Shown: positions 1 through 11,360, counted from the stretch's first letter. The stretch: DNA of 64,000 nt from Halomonas icarae (GCF_009901955.1 NZ_WUTS01000001.1:1055034-1119033), one strand, 5' to 3'. Made by a program: numbers and translations. The notes: generated from the letters alone by a model not told the origin.

Positions 1-223
1 ACCACACAGAGGGCCTCGCCGCGCTGGATCTCCAGGTCGACGCCGTTGATGGCGTGAACATGCTCCTGCTCGCGCACGAGCTTGCCACCCTTGAACTTGA
101 GCTGCTCGAGGAAGTCACCGGAGAGCGAGAAGCGCTTCTCCAGACCACGAATCTCGAGCAGTGGCTGCCCGCTGTCGGCGGGGGAGTTACTCGCCTCCGG
201 ACGGGGGCTGGATAGGGTATCGG

Positions 224-227
<4 letters not shown>
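1..227 (-). CDS. Peptide-type ABC transporter ATP-binding protein, DppF/OppF type (3' part outside window)
   Basis: This is the second ATPase of the peptide-type importer that occupies the left end. Only the first 75 codons lie in the window, so Walker A and everything after it are missing. The visible part has a variable N-terminal tail of about 22 residues, then LLEIRGLEKRF, the usual first beta strand of these ATPases, and ends around INGVDLEIQRGEALCV, just before the expected Walker A loop. Its ATG overlaps the TGA of the upstream ATPase gene by 4 bases (ATGA), which indicates translational coupling in one operon. DppF/OppF subunits pair with a D-type ATPase to power substrate import at the inner membrane. 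The family call rests on this short N-terminus and on operon position; the substrate is unknown. Confidence 0.85.
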
Positions 228-1246
<1,019 letters not shown>

Positions 1247-1265
1247 GGAAACTCCGTAGGCGTCA

Positions 1266-2222
1266 TCAGCCCTTGTAGAGGCGAGGGTTGAGCACGTCGC
1301 GCAGCCAGTCGCCGAGCAGGTTGATCACCAGTACCAGGACAACCAGCACGGCACCCGGAATCAGGGTGATCCACCAGGAGCCCGACTGGATGTAATCGAA
1401 GCCCGACTTGATCAGCGAACCCAGCGACGGGTGGGTCTCCGGCATGCCAAGCCCCAGAAAGGAGAGGGCGGCCTCGGAGATGATGGCGTTGGCCACCTGT
1501 ACCGTGGAGATGACGAAAATCGGTGACAGGGTGTTGGGCAAAATATGGCGGAACATGATGCGTCGACTGGGCAGTCCCATGGTGCGTGCGGCGTCCACGT
1601 ACTCCTTGCCCTTCTCGGCGAGCACCGAGGCGCGGACGGTGCGGGCATACTGCGGCCATTCGGCCAAGCCGATGATCAATACCAGCAAGGGGACGGCGTA
1701 GGTGCTGAAGGTGGCACCGCCGAAGATTGCCTTGACCAGGGCACCCACCACGATGGCCACCATCAGCGTGGAGAAGGAGAGCTGGATATCGGCCAGCCGC
1801 ATCAGAAAGGCATCGATCCGCCCGCCCAGGTAGCCGGCCAGCAGGCCGAACACCACACCCAGCAGGGCCTGTAGCGCCACGGCACCGAAACCGATGATCA
1901 GCGACACCCGGGCGCCGTACAGGATGGTGGAGAGCAGGTCGCGCCCCTGGGCATCAGTACCCATCACATAGGCGGGGTCACTGCCATCGATCCAGAAGGG
2001 CGGCAGCTCCGAGGCCAGGATATCGATCTGGGCCAGATCATAGGGGTTCATCGGTGCCAGCCACGGCGCCAGCACCGCACAGGCCACGAAGACGATGAAG
2101 ACCAGCAGGCTGACTTGGGCGATCGGATCGCGCTTGAAGCTGTAGAGCAGGTAGGAGTCGCGCAGGCGCTCCCAGCGGCTTGGCAGGGGTGGGGCTTGCA
2201 CGGGGGAGGTCTGGGTGGTCAT
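1266..2222 (-). CDS. Peptide-type ABC transporter permease, DppC/OppC type
   Basis: Inner-membrane permease of 318 residues. A cytoplasmic N-terminal stretch with the arm SFKRDPIAQ precedes the first membrane helix (VSLLVFIVFVACAVLAPWL), as in DppC/OppC. The EAA loop that contacts the ATPase is visible as DAARTMGLPSRRIMFRHILP, and the C-terminus ends with the usual hydrophobic helix and DWLRDVLNPRLYKG. Its start codon overlaps the stop of the B-type permease by 4 bases (ATGA), so the two membrane subunits are probably made in equal amounts. Confidence 0.93.
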   Translation of the reverse strand: MTTQTSPVQAPPLPSRWERLRDSYLLYSFKRDPIAQVSLLVFIVFVACAVLAPWLAPMNPYDLAQIDILASELPPFWIDGSDPAYVMGTDAQGRDLLSTILYGARVSLIIGFGAVALQALLGVVFGLLAGYLGGRIDAFLMRLADIQLSFSTLMVAIVVGALVKAIFGGATFSTYAVPLLVLIIGLAEWPQYARTVRASVLAEKGKEYVDAARTMGLPSRRIMFRHILPNTLSPIFVISTVQVANAIISEAALSFLGLGMPETHPSLGSLIKSGFDYIQSGSWWITLIPGAVLVVLVLVINLLGDWLRDVLNPRLYKG

Positions 2223-3265
2223 GCGGGCTTCCCTGTGAGCTTGACGGTGGGGTTGACCAGGCCATAGATCAGGTCGACCAGCGTATTGGTGATCACGAAG
2301 ATCAGGCCCACGATCATCAGGTAGGTGATGATCAGCGGGATATCAGAGCGGTTGATGGCATTGAGGAACATCAGCCCCATGCCGGGCCACTGGAACACGG
2401 TCTCGGTCAGGATGGTGTAGGCCACCAGGGTGCCGATCTGTACGCCGCCTACGGTGATCACCGGCAGCATGGTGTTCTTGAGCGCATGCAGGAAGTAGAT
2501 GCGCCGCAGGCTGATCCCCTTGGCCCGGGCGAACTTCACGTACTCCGACTGCAGGACCTCGAGCATCTCGGCACGAATCAGACGGATAAACAGCGGCAGC
2601 ATGATCGATGCCAGCGAGATGGACGGCAGCACCAGATAGACGAGGCCCTCGGTAGAGGCGAAGTTGGTGTACCAGGTGCCGACGACATGCACAGGGTCAC
2701 CACGGCCGTAGGCGGGCATCCCCCCCTCGGTGGAGACCAGACCGTTGAGCCAGCTGCCCCAGCCCGTCTCCCCGGGGAAGGGGGACCAGCTGACGCCGAT
2801 GGAGAACAGCTGAATCAGCACGATGGCGGTGAGAAAGACCGGTATGGAGATGCCGACGATCGAGGCCCCCATGAAGAATCGCGACAGCCAGGCGCGCGGT
2901 TTGATGGCGCTGTAGACCCCGATGGGGACCGACAGCAGCACGATCAGCAGCGTGGTCGCCGCCACCAGCTCCAGCGTAGCGGGCAGGTGGCGCAGTACCA
3001 CGTCGGTGGTCGGCTCGTTGAAGATGTAGGAGTAGCCGAAGTCCAGCTGAACGGCATTCCTCGCAAAGCGCAGGTACTGGACCAGGAAGGGGTCATTGAG
3101 CCCCAGCTCCTCGCGCAGGATCTCGCGCTCGCTCTCGGGCACCGACTGGCCGACCATCTGCTGAATGGGGTCGCCGAGGTTGTCCTGAATCGAGAAGGCG
3201 ATAAGGCTGATGACGAACATCACCAGCAGCGCATGGAAGAGGCGCTTGATCAGAAAGGCGATCAT
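2219..3265 (-). CDS. Peptide-type ABC transporter permease, DppB/OppB type
   Basis: Inner-membrane permease of 348 residues. I placed the start at 3265 (MIAFLIKRLFHALLVMF), because DppB-type proteins begin almost directly with the first membrane helix; an in-frame ATG ten codons upstream would add an atypical hydrophilic lead. The EAA loop reads KFARAKGISLRRIYFLHALK and is followed by NTMLPVITV, and a periplasmic loop of variable sequence lies in the middle. It is separated from the upstream binding-protein gene by about 110 bases containing a strong hairpin and is translationally coupled to the C-type permease downstream. Confidence 0.92.
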   Translation of the reverse strand: MIAFLIKRLFHALLVMFVISLIAFSIQDNLGDPIQQMVGQSVPESEREILREELGLNDPFLVQYLRFARNAVQLDFGYSYIFNEPTTDVVLRHLPATLELVAATTLLIVLLSVPIGVYSAIKPRAWLSRFFMGASIVGISIPVFLTAIVLIQLFSIGVSWSPFPGETGWGSWLNGLVSTEGGMPAYGRGDPVHVVGTWYTNFASTEGLVYLVLPSISLASIMLPLFIRLIRAEMLEVLQSEYVKFARAKGISLRRIYFLHALKNTMLPVITVGGVQIGTLVAYTILTETVFQWPGMGLMFLNAINRSDIPLIITYLMIVGLIFVITNTLVDLIYGLVNPTVKLTGKPA

Positions 3266-3347
3266 GAAGGTGTCCTGTGGGCATACAGGCAGCAACGGAT
3301 TCGCGGGCGATGGCCGTTGCTCGTTGGTTGGGGGAGTGACTGGGGGT

Positions 3348-3372
3348 GATGCCGGCCCGCCGGGCCGGCATC
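3348..3372 (-). promoter_or_regulatory. Intercistronic hairpin between binding protein and permease genes
   Basis: A perfect 11-bp GC-rich stem (GATGCCGGCCC pairing with GGGCCGGCATC) with a 3-base loop starts 4 bases after the binding-protein stop codon. There is no T tract, so it is more likely an mRNA-stabilising or partially terminating element than a full terminator. Such elements are known to let binding proteins outnumber their permeases. Confidence 0.6.
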
Positions 3373-3376
3373 AGGA

Positions 3377-4957
3377 TCACTCGTCCTCGTTGATGACCAG
3401 GTCCCCGAGGTAGGGGAAGTTCATCACATTGAGCACCGGCTCGATATCCACGTTGGCTGCCGAGGCCCAGGCCAGATCCTGCCAGTGCAGGGGCACGACG
3501 GCGGCCTCGTCGTAGAGGGTCTGCTCGACCTGTTTCAGCATCTCGGCGCGCTTCTCGAGGTCGACCTCGAGATTGGCCTCGGCCACCAGCTTGTCGAGCT
3601 CCGGGTTGCAGTAGTTGCCGGCGTTGTACTGGCCGGCACCGGTGTCGGCATCCGGACAGGCGGTCAGGTACTCATGGAAGTTGGCGCTGTCCTCGGTATC
3701 GGCATGCCAGCCAATCATCATCATATCGGCGGCGCGGTCATCAAACTCGCCCCAGTACTGCGCCTTGGGCAGGGTCTTGAGGTCCACGTCGACATTGATG
3801 CGCGCCAGCATGGTGGCCACGGCCTGGGCGATCTTGGCATCGTTCACATAGCGGTTGTTGGGCGCCATCATGGTGATCTCGAAGCCATCGGCGTAGCCGG
3901 CCTCCTCCATCAGGGCCTTGGCCTTCTCAAGGTCGTAGCGACGCTCCAGCGAGTCGATATGGCCGGCATACCCCTCGGGGGAAAACTGGGCCGCGGGGGT
4001 GGCAAAGCCCTTCATCAAGCGGTCGGCGATGGCGTCCTGGTTGACGGCATAGGCAAAGGCCTGACGAACCTTCGGATCCTTGAAGGCCTCGACACGCTCC
4101 TGATTCATATGGAAGAAGATGATACGGGTGCCGGAGAGGGTGACCAGCTGGACGTCCTCGCTCTGGCGCACGCGCTCGAGATCATTGGGCGGTACGGGGG
4201 CAATGAAGTCGACGTCACCGGAGAGCAGGGCGGCCACACGGGTCGCGTTTTCGCTGATCGGGGTCAGCACGATGGTATCGACATTGCCCGGTGACTCGCT
4301 ATCCCAGTAGTTGGGGTTACGTGCGAACTCCATGCGGGTGCCCTTGCGATGCTCGACGACCGTGTAGGGCCCGGTACCGGAAAGGTTCGAGGAGGCGAAG
4401 GAGTTGCCGTTCTTGACGATCTCGTCCTTGGGGTCGCCATCGTCATCGTTGCCGGAGTAGAACTCGCTATCCATCGGGAAGATGTAGGTGGCGAGATTGA
4501 GCAGCAGCGGGTAGGGCTCGGCGGTCTTGAATTCGACGGTGGTCTCGTCGATAGCAGTGACACTCTCGATGGGAGTGAAGATCGCCTTGAAATCGGGGCT
4601 CCGCTTGAGACGCTCCACGGTCCACACCACATCCTCGGCGGAGAAGGCGTTGCCGCTGTGGAACTCGACCCCGTCACGCAGGGACATGCGCATGGTGGTG
4701 TCGTCCACCTGCTCCCACTCCGTGGCCAGGCGTGGCTCGAACTCGAGATCCTTGGTCCAGCGAACCAGCGGGTCGTGTGTCATGTGCGAGAGTTGCAGGA
4801 TGCCACCGGAGAGCTGCTCGTGAATATCCAGCGAGACCGGGTCCGCATCATAGGCCATGCGCAGAGTGGTCTCGGCGCTGGCAACGGCGGGCAACATGGC
4901 GGCGCCGGTCATGGTGGCGCCAACGACGGCAGCCAGAAGGGTGCGCTTGAACATCAT
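3377..4957 (-). CDS. Periplasmic peptide-type substrate-binding protein (SBP family 5)
   Basis: First gene of the importer operon, 526 residues, typical for cluster C (DppA/OppA-like) binding proteins. A Sec signal peptide covers about residues 1-28 (basic start, hydrophobic core, AVASA before the likely cut). The mature part begins TTLRMAYDADPVSLDIHEQ, the usual first strand, and includes the family hallmark LRDGVEFHSGNAFSAEDVVW. Later motifs include AFAYAVNQDAIADRLMKGFATPA and WHADTEDSANFHEYLT. The product captures ligand in the periplasm and delivers it to the permeases. Peptides are the commonest ligand of the family, but the ligand cannot be fixed by reading. The mature protein is rich in Asp and Glu, as expected for an exported halophile protein. 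Confidence 0.93.
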   Translation of the reverse strand: MMFKRTLLAAVVGATMTGAAMLPAVASAETTLRMAYDADPVSLDIHEQLSGGILQLSHMTHDPLVRWTKDLEFEPRLATEWEQVDDTTMRMSLRDGVEFHSGNAFSAEDVVWTVERLKRSPDFKAIFTPIESVTAIDETTVEFKTAEPYPLLLNLATYIFPMDSEFYSGNDDDGDPKDEIVKNGNSFASSNLSGTGPYTVVEHRKGTRMEFARNPNYWDSESPGNVDTIVLTPISENATRVAALLSGDVDFIAPVPPNDLERVRQSEDVQLVTLSGTRIIFFHMNQERVEAFKDPKVRQAFAYAVNQDAIADRLMKGFATPAAQFSPEGYAGHIDSLERRYDLEKAKALMEEAGYADGFEITMMAPNNRYVNDAKIAQAVATMLARINVDVDLKTLPKAQYWGEFDDRAADMMMIGWHADTEDSANFHEYLTACPDADTGAGQYNAGNYCNPELDKLVAEANLEVDLEKRAEMLKQVEQTLYDEAAVVPLHWQDLAWASAANVDIEPVLNVMNFPYLGDLVINEDE

Positions 4958-5176
4958 GTCGGGTTCCCTTTACAAGGATTGTTGTTGGTGCGCGATCACC
5001 GCACACGGCTGTTGCACACCTCAACATAGAGACCCGACAGGGTGGGGTACAATCGAAATTCCGAGTGGCGTCATGCGCTGGATGAATTGACCACTCTTGT
5101 CTTATACGAAAGTAGAACATGGGTGCCGCCGCCTCCTGGCAACGGCACCATGCCCATTCAGACATCAGGTCAGGAA

Positions 5177-5824
5177 TCAGCCCACCGGGCTGGCACGCTT
5201 GATCCGATAGAGATCGGCCGCCTCGTCCAGGCCGGCGATGGTACAGTCGAGATCCTTGACGCGACCGTCGGACAGCCCATAGACCCAGCCGTGAATCCAG
5301 ATCTGCTGCCCACGCTGCCAGGCATGCTGGATGATCTTGGTACGACTCAGGCGCTGCACCTGGGAGCAGGCGTTGAGCTCGCACATGCGATTCACCCGCT
5401 CATCCGGAGAGAGCGGCTCCAGCTCGTCACGGTACTGGTGATAGAGCTCACGCACCGAGTGCAGCCAGTTGTCGACCATGCCATTGTCGCCGCCCTCGAT
5501 GGCCGCACGGATACCACCACAGCCATAGTGCCCCACGACCATGATATGGCGCACCTGAAGGACATCGACGGCGTACTGCAGCACCGACAGTGCATTGAGA
5601 TCATTATGGTGGATCAGGTTGGCGACGTTGCGGTGGACGAAGACCTCGCCGGGAGGCAGATCGATGATCTGGTTGGCGGGGACTCGACTGTCCGAACAGC
5701 CGATCCAGAGATAGTCGGGATTCTGCTGATTCGATAGCCGGGTAAAAAAGTCAGGGTCATTCCGGTTGACCTTGTCGGCCCAGGCACGGTTGTTCTCCAG
5801 CAGGGACTCGATTTCCTTTCTCAT
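5177..5824 (-). CDS. can: Beta-class carbonic anhydrase
   Basis: Cytoplasmic zinc enzyme of 215 residues that interconverts CO2 and bicarbonate and so supplies bicarbonate to carboxylases. The beta-class signatures are present: CSDSRVPANQ supplies the first zinc Cys and the Asp-Arg pair, and GHYGCGG supplies the zinc His and second Cys. The N-terminus (IESLLENNRAWADKVNRNDPDFF) and the segment EVFVHRNVANL match the E. coli Can-type subgroup. It is a single gene, divergent from glutathione reductase and separated from it by about 180 bases. Confidence 0.95.
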   Translation of the reverse strand: MRKEIESLLENNRAWADKVNRNDPDFFTRLSNQQNPDYLWIGCSDSRVPANQIIDLPPGEVFVHRNVANLIHHNDLNALSVLQYAVDVLQVRHIMVVGHYGCGGIRAAIEGGDNGMVDNWLHSVRELYHQYRDELEPLSPDERVNRMCELNACSQVQRLSRTKIIQHAWQRGQQIWIHGWVYGLSDGRVKDLDCTIAGLDEAADLYRIKRASPVG

Positions 5825-6004
5825 GAGATGACCTCAAGGCAGGTGGGCGTCATAGGGTGGCATTTTTTACTCCTCCCCGGCATGGCGGTCAACAATAAAA
5901 CGGGAAGGTCATCCAGACGACCGCGCCATCCCGCCACACTCCTATGGCTGCTATCATCGGCGCCTTGAATCCAGGGCCCAGTGCCCACGACAGGGAGCAG
6001 CATC

Positions 6005-7384
6005 GTGTCCGAACTCGATTCCACCACCCATGACTGGGACCTCTTCGTGATCGGCGCCGGCTCCGGCGGTGTGCGGGCGGCGCGTACCGCCGCGGCTGCC
6101 GGTGCCCGGGTCGCCGTCGCGGAGGATCGCTATCTCGGCGGTACCTGCGTCAATGTGGGCTGTGTGCCCAAGAAGCTTTACTCCTATGCCGCTCACTTCC
6201 ATGACGCCTTCGAGGATGCAGGGGGCTTCGGTTGGTACCTGCCCGAACCACCACGCTTCGACTGGCCGACGCTACGGGATAACAAGGTCGGCGAGATCAA
6301 GCGCCTGAACGGCATCTATGCCCGGCTGCTCGACGGGGCGGGAGTGAGCCTTATCAACGGCCGTGCTCGGGTGCTCGACGCCCACCATGTGGCAGTGGGT
6401 GATGAGATCTACAGCGCCGAGAAGATTCTGGTCGCCGTGGGCGGCTGGCCCTGGGTTCCTGAGTTCCCCGGTAGCGACCTGGCGCTCAACTCGAACGATA
6501 TCTTCGACCTGGCAGAGTTTCCGAAGCGCTTTCTGGTGCTGGGAGGCGGCTATATCGCGGTAGAGTTCGCCAGTATCTTCAATGGCCTGGGCAGCGAGAC
6601 TCACCTGATCTATCGAGGAGAGCTGTTCCTGCGTGGCTTCGACCAAGAGGTGCGCGAGTTCACCCGTGATCAGATGGCCGAGCGGGGCGTTCAGCTTCAT
6701 TTCGAGACCAATATCGAGCGAATCGACAAGAGCGAGGAGGGCCTGCGGGTCACCCTGACCGATGACCAGATCCTGGAAGTGGATGCGGTGCTCGCCGCTA
6801 CCGGACGGCGACCACACCTGGAAGGACTGGGGCTGGATACCCTGGGGGTGGCGCTGGATGACAGCGGCCATATCCGGGTCAACGAGCGATTCGAGACGTC
6901 GGTCTCCTCGATACTCGCCCTGGGCGATGTGACGGGTGGGCCGGAGCTGACGCCGGTGGCGCTCGCCGAGGCGATGCATCTGGTGCGCTGCCACTTCGAG
7001 GAGACTCCACCTGCCGCACCGCTGGACTACCGCCACATCCCCACGGCGGTATTCTGTCACCCCAATATCGGTACCGTCGGCCTCTCCGAGGAGCAGGCCC
7101 GCGAGCAGTGTGGCCAGATTCGCGTCTACACCGCCAACTTCCGCCCCATGAAGCACACCCTCTCGGGCAGCAGCGAGCGCTGCCTGATGAAGCTGATCAT
7201 CGACGATGCCAGCGACGTGGTGGTCGGTGCGCACATGGTGGGCGAGGAGGCCGGCGAAGTGATTCAGGGCATCGCCATCGCCGTCAAGGCGGGACTGACC
7301 AAGGCCGAGTTCGACGCCACCGTGGGCATTCACCCTACCGGCGCCGAGGAGTTCGTCACCATGCGCACGCCGACACGGCGCTAA
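6005..7384 (+). CDS. gor: Glutathione-disulfide reductase
   Basis: FAD enzyme that reduces glutathione disulfide with NADPH in the cytosol. A GTG start at 6005 is chosen because GGGAGC lies just upstream and the protein then begins directly before the FAD-binding strand (DLFVIGAGSGG); the length is 459 residues, as usual. The redox disulfide is CVNVGC (Cys48 and Cys53). The NADPH fold GGGYIAVEFASIF is followed by two arginines spaced as in E. coli Gor (R then R six residues on), which supports NADPH over NADH. The C-terminal GIHPTGAEE supplies the catalytic His-Glu pair from the partner subunit. A clear terminator follows. Confidence 0.95.
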   Translation: MSELDSTTHDWDLFVIGAGSGGVRAARTAAAAGARVAVAEDRYLGGTCVNVGCVPKKLYSYAAHFHDAFEDAGGFGWYLPEPPRFDWPTLRDNKVGEIKRLNGIYARLLDGAGVSLINGRARVLDAHHVAVGDEIYSAEKILVAVGGWPWVPEFPGSDLALNSNDIFDLAEFPKRFLVLGGGYIAVEFASIFNGLGSETHLIYRGELFLRGFDQEVREFTRDQMAERGVQLHFETNIERIDKSEEGLRVTLTDDQILEVDAVLAATGRRPHLEGLGLDTLGVALDDSGHIRVNERFETSVSSILALGDVTGGPELTPVALAEAMHLVRCHFEETPPAAPLDYRHIPTAVFCHPNIGTVGLSEEQAREQCGQIRVYTANFRPMKHTLSGSSERCLMKLIIDDASDVVVGAHMVGEEAGEVIQGIAIAVKAGLTKAEFDATVGIHPTGAEEFVTMRTPTRR

Positions 7385-7396
7385 ACCGGTTAACCA

Positions 7397-7420
7397 GGGC
7401 CGCCTTCGGGCGGCCCTTTT
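7397..7420 (+). terminator. Rho-independent terminator after gor
   Basis: GGGCCGCC, a TTCG tetraloop and GGCGGCCC form an 8-bp perfect stem followed by TTTT. It lies 12 bases after the gor stop codon. Confidence 0.92.
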
Positions 7421-7534
7421 CGTTGAGGCCGGTGCCGTCAGGCTGGTCTAGACTGGAGGTATGGGCAGGAGCGGTCGGTTGATATCACGGCTCTTGGAGC
7501 TGGCCACCATCGCCGGAAACCATATGGGAATATC

Positions 7535-7573
7535 GGCTGGTAGTCCTGCTAAGCACATTGGCTGGCAGTCCTG
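7535..7573 (+). repeat. 14-bp direct repeat pair upstream of ectABC
   Basis: GGCTGGTAGTCCTG (7535-7548) recurs as GGCTGGCAGTCCTG (7560-7573) with one mismatch and a 25-bp period. It lies about 130-165 bases before the likely ectA promoter, so it could be an upstream regulator site or simply a local duplication. Confidence 0.5.
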
Positions 7574-7699
7574 TATAGCTGAATTGGGTGGACCTTTCCA
7601 AGCATCGCTAGCGGGTTTTATCCAGCCATCGGTTAAGACTTCGGTATCGCCTCGCATAATTTTTTATTATGGATACTGCCCTATAAAATAATCGCAAAT

Positions 7700-7727
7700 T
7701 TGAGATTTGCCGAACGCTTGGTATACT
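7700..7727 (+). promoter_or_regulatory. Probable ectA promoter
   Basis: TTGAGA (7700-7705), 16 bases, then TATACT (7722-7727) gives a good sigma-70-like promoter about 30 bases before the ectA start. The same -10 could serve the general-stress sigma factor. Osmotically induced ectA promoters are known in Halomonas; assignment to a particular sigma factor here is inference. Confidence 0.55.
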
Positions 7728-7759
7728 TCCTGCCGACATCGCCGAAGCGAACACCGCCA

Positions 7760-9693
<1,934 letters not shown>

Positions 9694-9714
9694 GAGCGCG
9701 ATTAGTATGGTACG

Positions 9715-9738
9715 AGTGAGCCGCAATGTCGGCTCACT
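9715..9738 (+). promoter_or_regulatory. Hairpin between ectB and ectC (possible attenuator)
   Basis: AGTGAGCCG, a 6-base loop and CGGCTCACT form a perfect 9-bp stem, followed by TTATG. The T run is short, so partial termination or mRNA processing between ectB and ectC is more likely than full termination. Confidence 0.6.
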
Positions 9739-9812
9739 TTATGAATAGTCTATCGTTTCCCCAAGAGCGGAAAACAACCCATGCCAAGTAGCAACATTCA
9801 AGGAGAGAACCC

Positions 9813-10202
9813 ATGATCGTTCGTAATCTCGAGGAGTGCCGCAAGACGGATCGCCTGGTCAAGGCGGAGAACGGCAACTGGGACAGCACCCGGCTGTCAC
9901 TGGCCGACGATGGCGGCAACTGCTCGTTCCACATCACCCGCATCTACGAAGGCACCGAGACCCATATCCACTACAAGCACCACTTCGAAGCGGTCTACTG
10001 CATCGAAGGTGAAGGCGAGGTGGAGACCCTGGCCGACGGCAAGATCTGGCCGATCAAGCCGGGCGACATCTATATCCTCGACCAGCACGACGAACACCTG
10101 CTGCGTGCTACCAAGACCATGCATCTGGCCTGCGTCTTTACCCCTGGGCTAACCGGCAACGAAGTCCACCGGGAAGATGGCTCCTACGCACCGGCCGAGT
10201 AA
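9813..10202 (+). CDS. ectC: L-ectoine synthase
   Basis: Cupin enzyme of 129 residues that cyclises N-gamma-acetyl-diaminobutyrate to ectoine, the compatible solute. The protein begins [14 protein letters not shown] and carries the cupin strands [21 protein letters not shown] and [18 protein letters not shown] with the usual metal and active-site His, Glu and Tyr residues. AAGGAGAG lies at good distance before the ATG. It is separated from ectB by 119 bases that hold a hairpin, a longer gap than inside most ect operons, so ectC may have its own control. Confidence 0.97.
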   Translation: MIVRNLEECRKTDRLVKAENGNWDSTRLSLADDGGNCSFHITRIYEGTETHIHYKHHFEAVYCIEGEGEVETLADGKIWPIKPGDIYILDQHDEHLLRATKTMHLACVFTPGLTGNEVHREDGSYAPAE

Positions 10203-10240
10203 TCGGCGGCGCTGAGTCATAAACGCTGCCGCAAGTTGTG

Positions 10241-10275
10241 TAACGGGCCCCGACAAGCATCGTCGGGGCCCGTTA
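10241..10275 (+). terminator. Strong hairpin downstream of ectC
   Basis: A 14-bp perfect stem beginning TAACGGGCCCCGAC with a 7-base loop, 38 bases after ectC. No T tract follows, so termination may need Rho, or the hairpin protects the 3' end of the ect mRNA. Confidence 0.65.
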
Positions 10276-10320
10276 TGTGTCGGGATGAGAAGCCATCGGC
10301 AGCGGCAATGCCGTAATTCG

Positions 10321-10336
10321 CATAATGTATATTATG
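10321..10336. promoter_or_regulatory. AT-rich inverted repeat upstream of the lipoprotein gene
   Basis: CATAAT-GTAT-ATTATG is a perfect 6+6 inverted repeat in an otherwise GC-rich gap, about 140 bases before the retropepsin-like lipoprotein gene. It could be an operator or part of a promoter; no regulator is identified. Confidence 0.4.
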
Positions 10337-10473
10337 TTAAATTGGATGATGCAAAACTCCCCAAAGCCTCCTGAAACTCATGTGCTTCGGCCTGGTGAGG
10401 CGTCTCCGAGTTGGACAAGATCCTCGGCGACTCCTTATCATCGCCAGACTATCCAAAGGAAGTGCCCTTCCCC

Positions 10474-11325
10474 ATGCTCCATCCTCTGCTGAGTGCGACG
10501 CTCGCAGCGTCTGCCATCGCGCTTTCCGGTTGTGTCGCGCTGACGGAAAAGCCGACGCCACCGCCCGTCCTGTCCTCGACCGACTTTCACCAGCGCATGA
10601 ATGCGCTGGAAGCGACGCTGCTTGCCAGCTGCGACAACACCCGGATTGATGCTGAACTATCGTCTGTTGCGAGCCGCCAGGATCTGCTGATCGGCGATAT
10701 GCGCGAGGTGGGTTCGCTGTTGCGCAGCACAAACACGCGCCTGGACCGAATCGCTGAGGACGAGTCCGAACCAGTGATTGTCAGGCGCGAGTGCGCGGCC
10801 GATGAACTGGGGATCGGCAACAAGGCGGTCCTGGGTAGCAGCGAATGGATCGGGCTGCCCGATGTCGGCACCTACCTCAAGGCGCGTATCGATACCGGCG
10901 CCAGTACCTCGTCGCTCTCCGCCCGCGAGATCACCCGTTTCGAACGTGACGGCGAAAATTGGGTCCGCTTCAAGCTGGGACTGGCGGAGGACGACGTCGT
11001 CGTCGAGGCGGTGCGGGATGAATGGATCGAAGCCCCTATCGAGCGTCGCGTGCGCATCATCCAGGCAACCGGTGAAGAGTCGCGCCCGGTGGTGACCCTG
11101 ATGATGACCCTGGGGCCGATTCAGGAGCCGGTAGAATTCACGCTGAGTGATCGTACCCATCTCGATTTTCCGGCCCTGCTGGGCAGGCGCTTCCTGCTCG
11201 ATATCGCCGTCATCGATGTGGCCGAGAGGTACCTTCACCCGCGGCCCGAATTTCCCGGCGGGCGTCCCGCAGAGGAAGCCGAACGCCATGAGAATGATGC
11301 CGACCTCGACAACGAAACGCACTGA
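10474..11325 (+). CDS. Retropepsin-like ('ATP-dependent zinc protease' family) lipoprotein
   Basis: The start at 10474 gives a lipoprotein signal (MLHPLLSATLAASAIALSGC, lipobox LSGC), 283 residues in all; an earlier ATG would spoil the signal. A helical linker follows (about residues 30-100), then a domain beginning GSSEWIGLPDVGTYLKARIDTGASTSS (written in part): the DTGA motif is the hallmark of retropepsin-like aspartic peptidases and is conserved in the family long labelled ATP-dependent zinc protease. It would act at the periplasmic face of a membrane. It is first in a cassette with a transglutaminase-like 7TM protein and an ATP-grasp ligase, 35 bases before the former. The substrate is unknown; the zinc-protease name is historical and I see no zinc motif. 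Confidence 0.85.
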   Translation: MLHPLLSATLAASAIALSGCVALTEKPTPPPVLSSTDFHQRMNALEATLLASCDNTRIDAELSSVASRQDLLIGDMREVGSLLRSTNTRLDRIAEDESEPVIVRRECAADELGIGNKAVLGSSEWIGLPDVGTYLKARIDTGASTSSLSAREITRFERDGENWVRFKLGLAEDDVVVEAVRDEWIEAPIERRVRIIQATGEESRPVVTLMMTLGPIQEPVEFTLSDRTHLDFPALLGRRFLLDIAVIDVAERYLHPRPEFPGGRPAEEAERHENDADLDNETH

Positions 11326-11360
11326 GCCGCGCATTAGTCGCTCTCTGCCAAGGAAGCCCC

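Larger units (their letters stand above)
7421..7759 (+). other. Intergenic leader upstream of ectABC, no gene seen
   Basis: About 340 bases with no convincing coding sequence. A 76-codon open frame (7461-7691) has no ribosome binding site and no recognisable motif. The stretch contains a 25-bp-spaced direct repeat (7535-7573), an AT-rich block (about 7650-7700) and the probable ectA promoter. The drop in GC just before the promoter contrasts with the flanking genes and is typical of a regulated control region. Confidence 0.6.

Noticed and set aside
7461-7691. A 76-codon open frame in the ectABC leader
   Set aside because: No ribosome binding site, no motif, and it runs over the repeats and AT-rich promoter region.
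9700-9812. A sigma-54 promoter before ectC, as reported for another Halomonas
   Set aside because: I found no TGGCAC-N5-TTGC element; the nearest GG and GC pair is one base too close.
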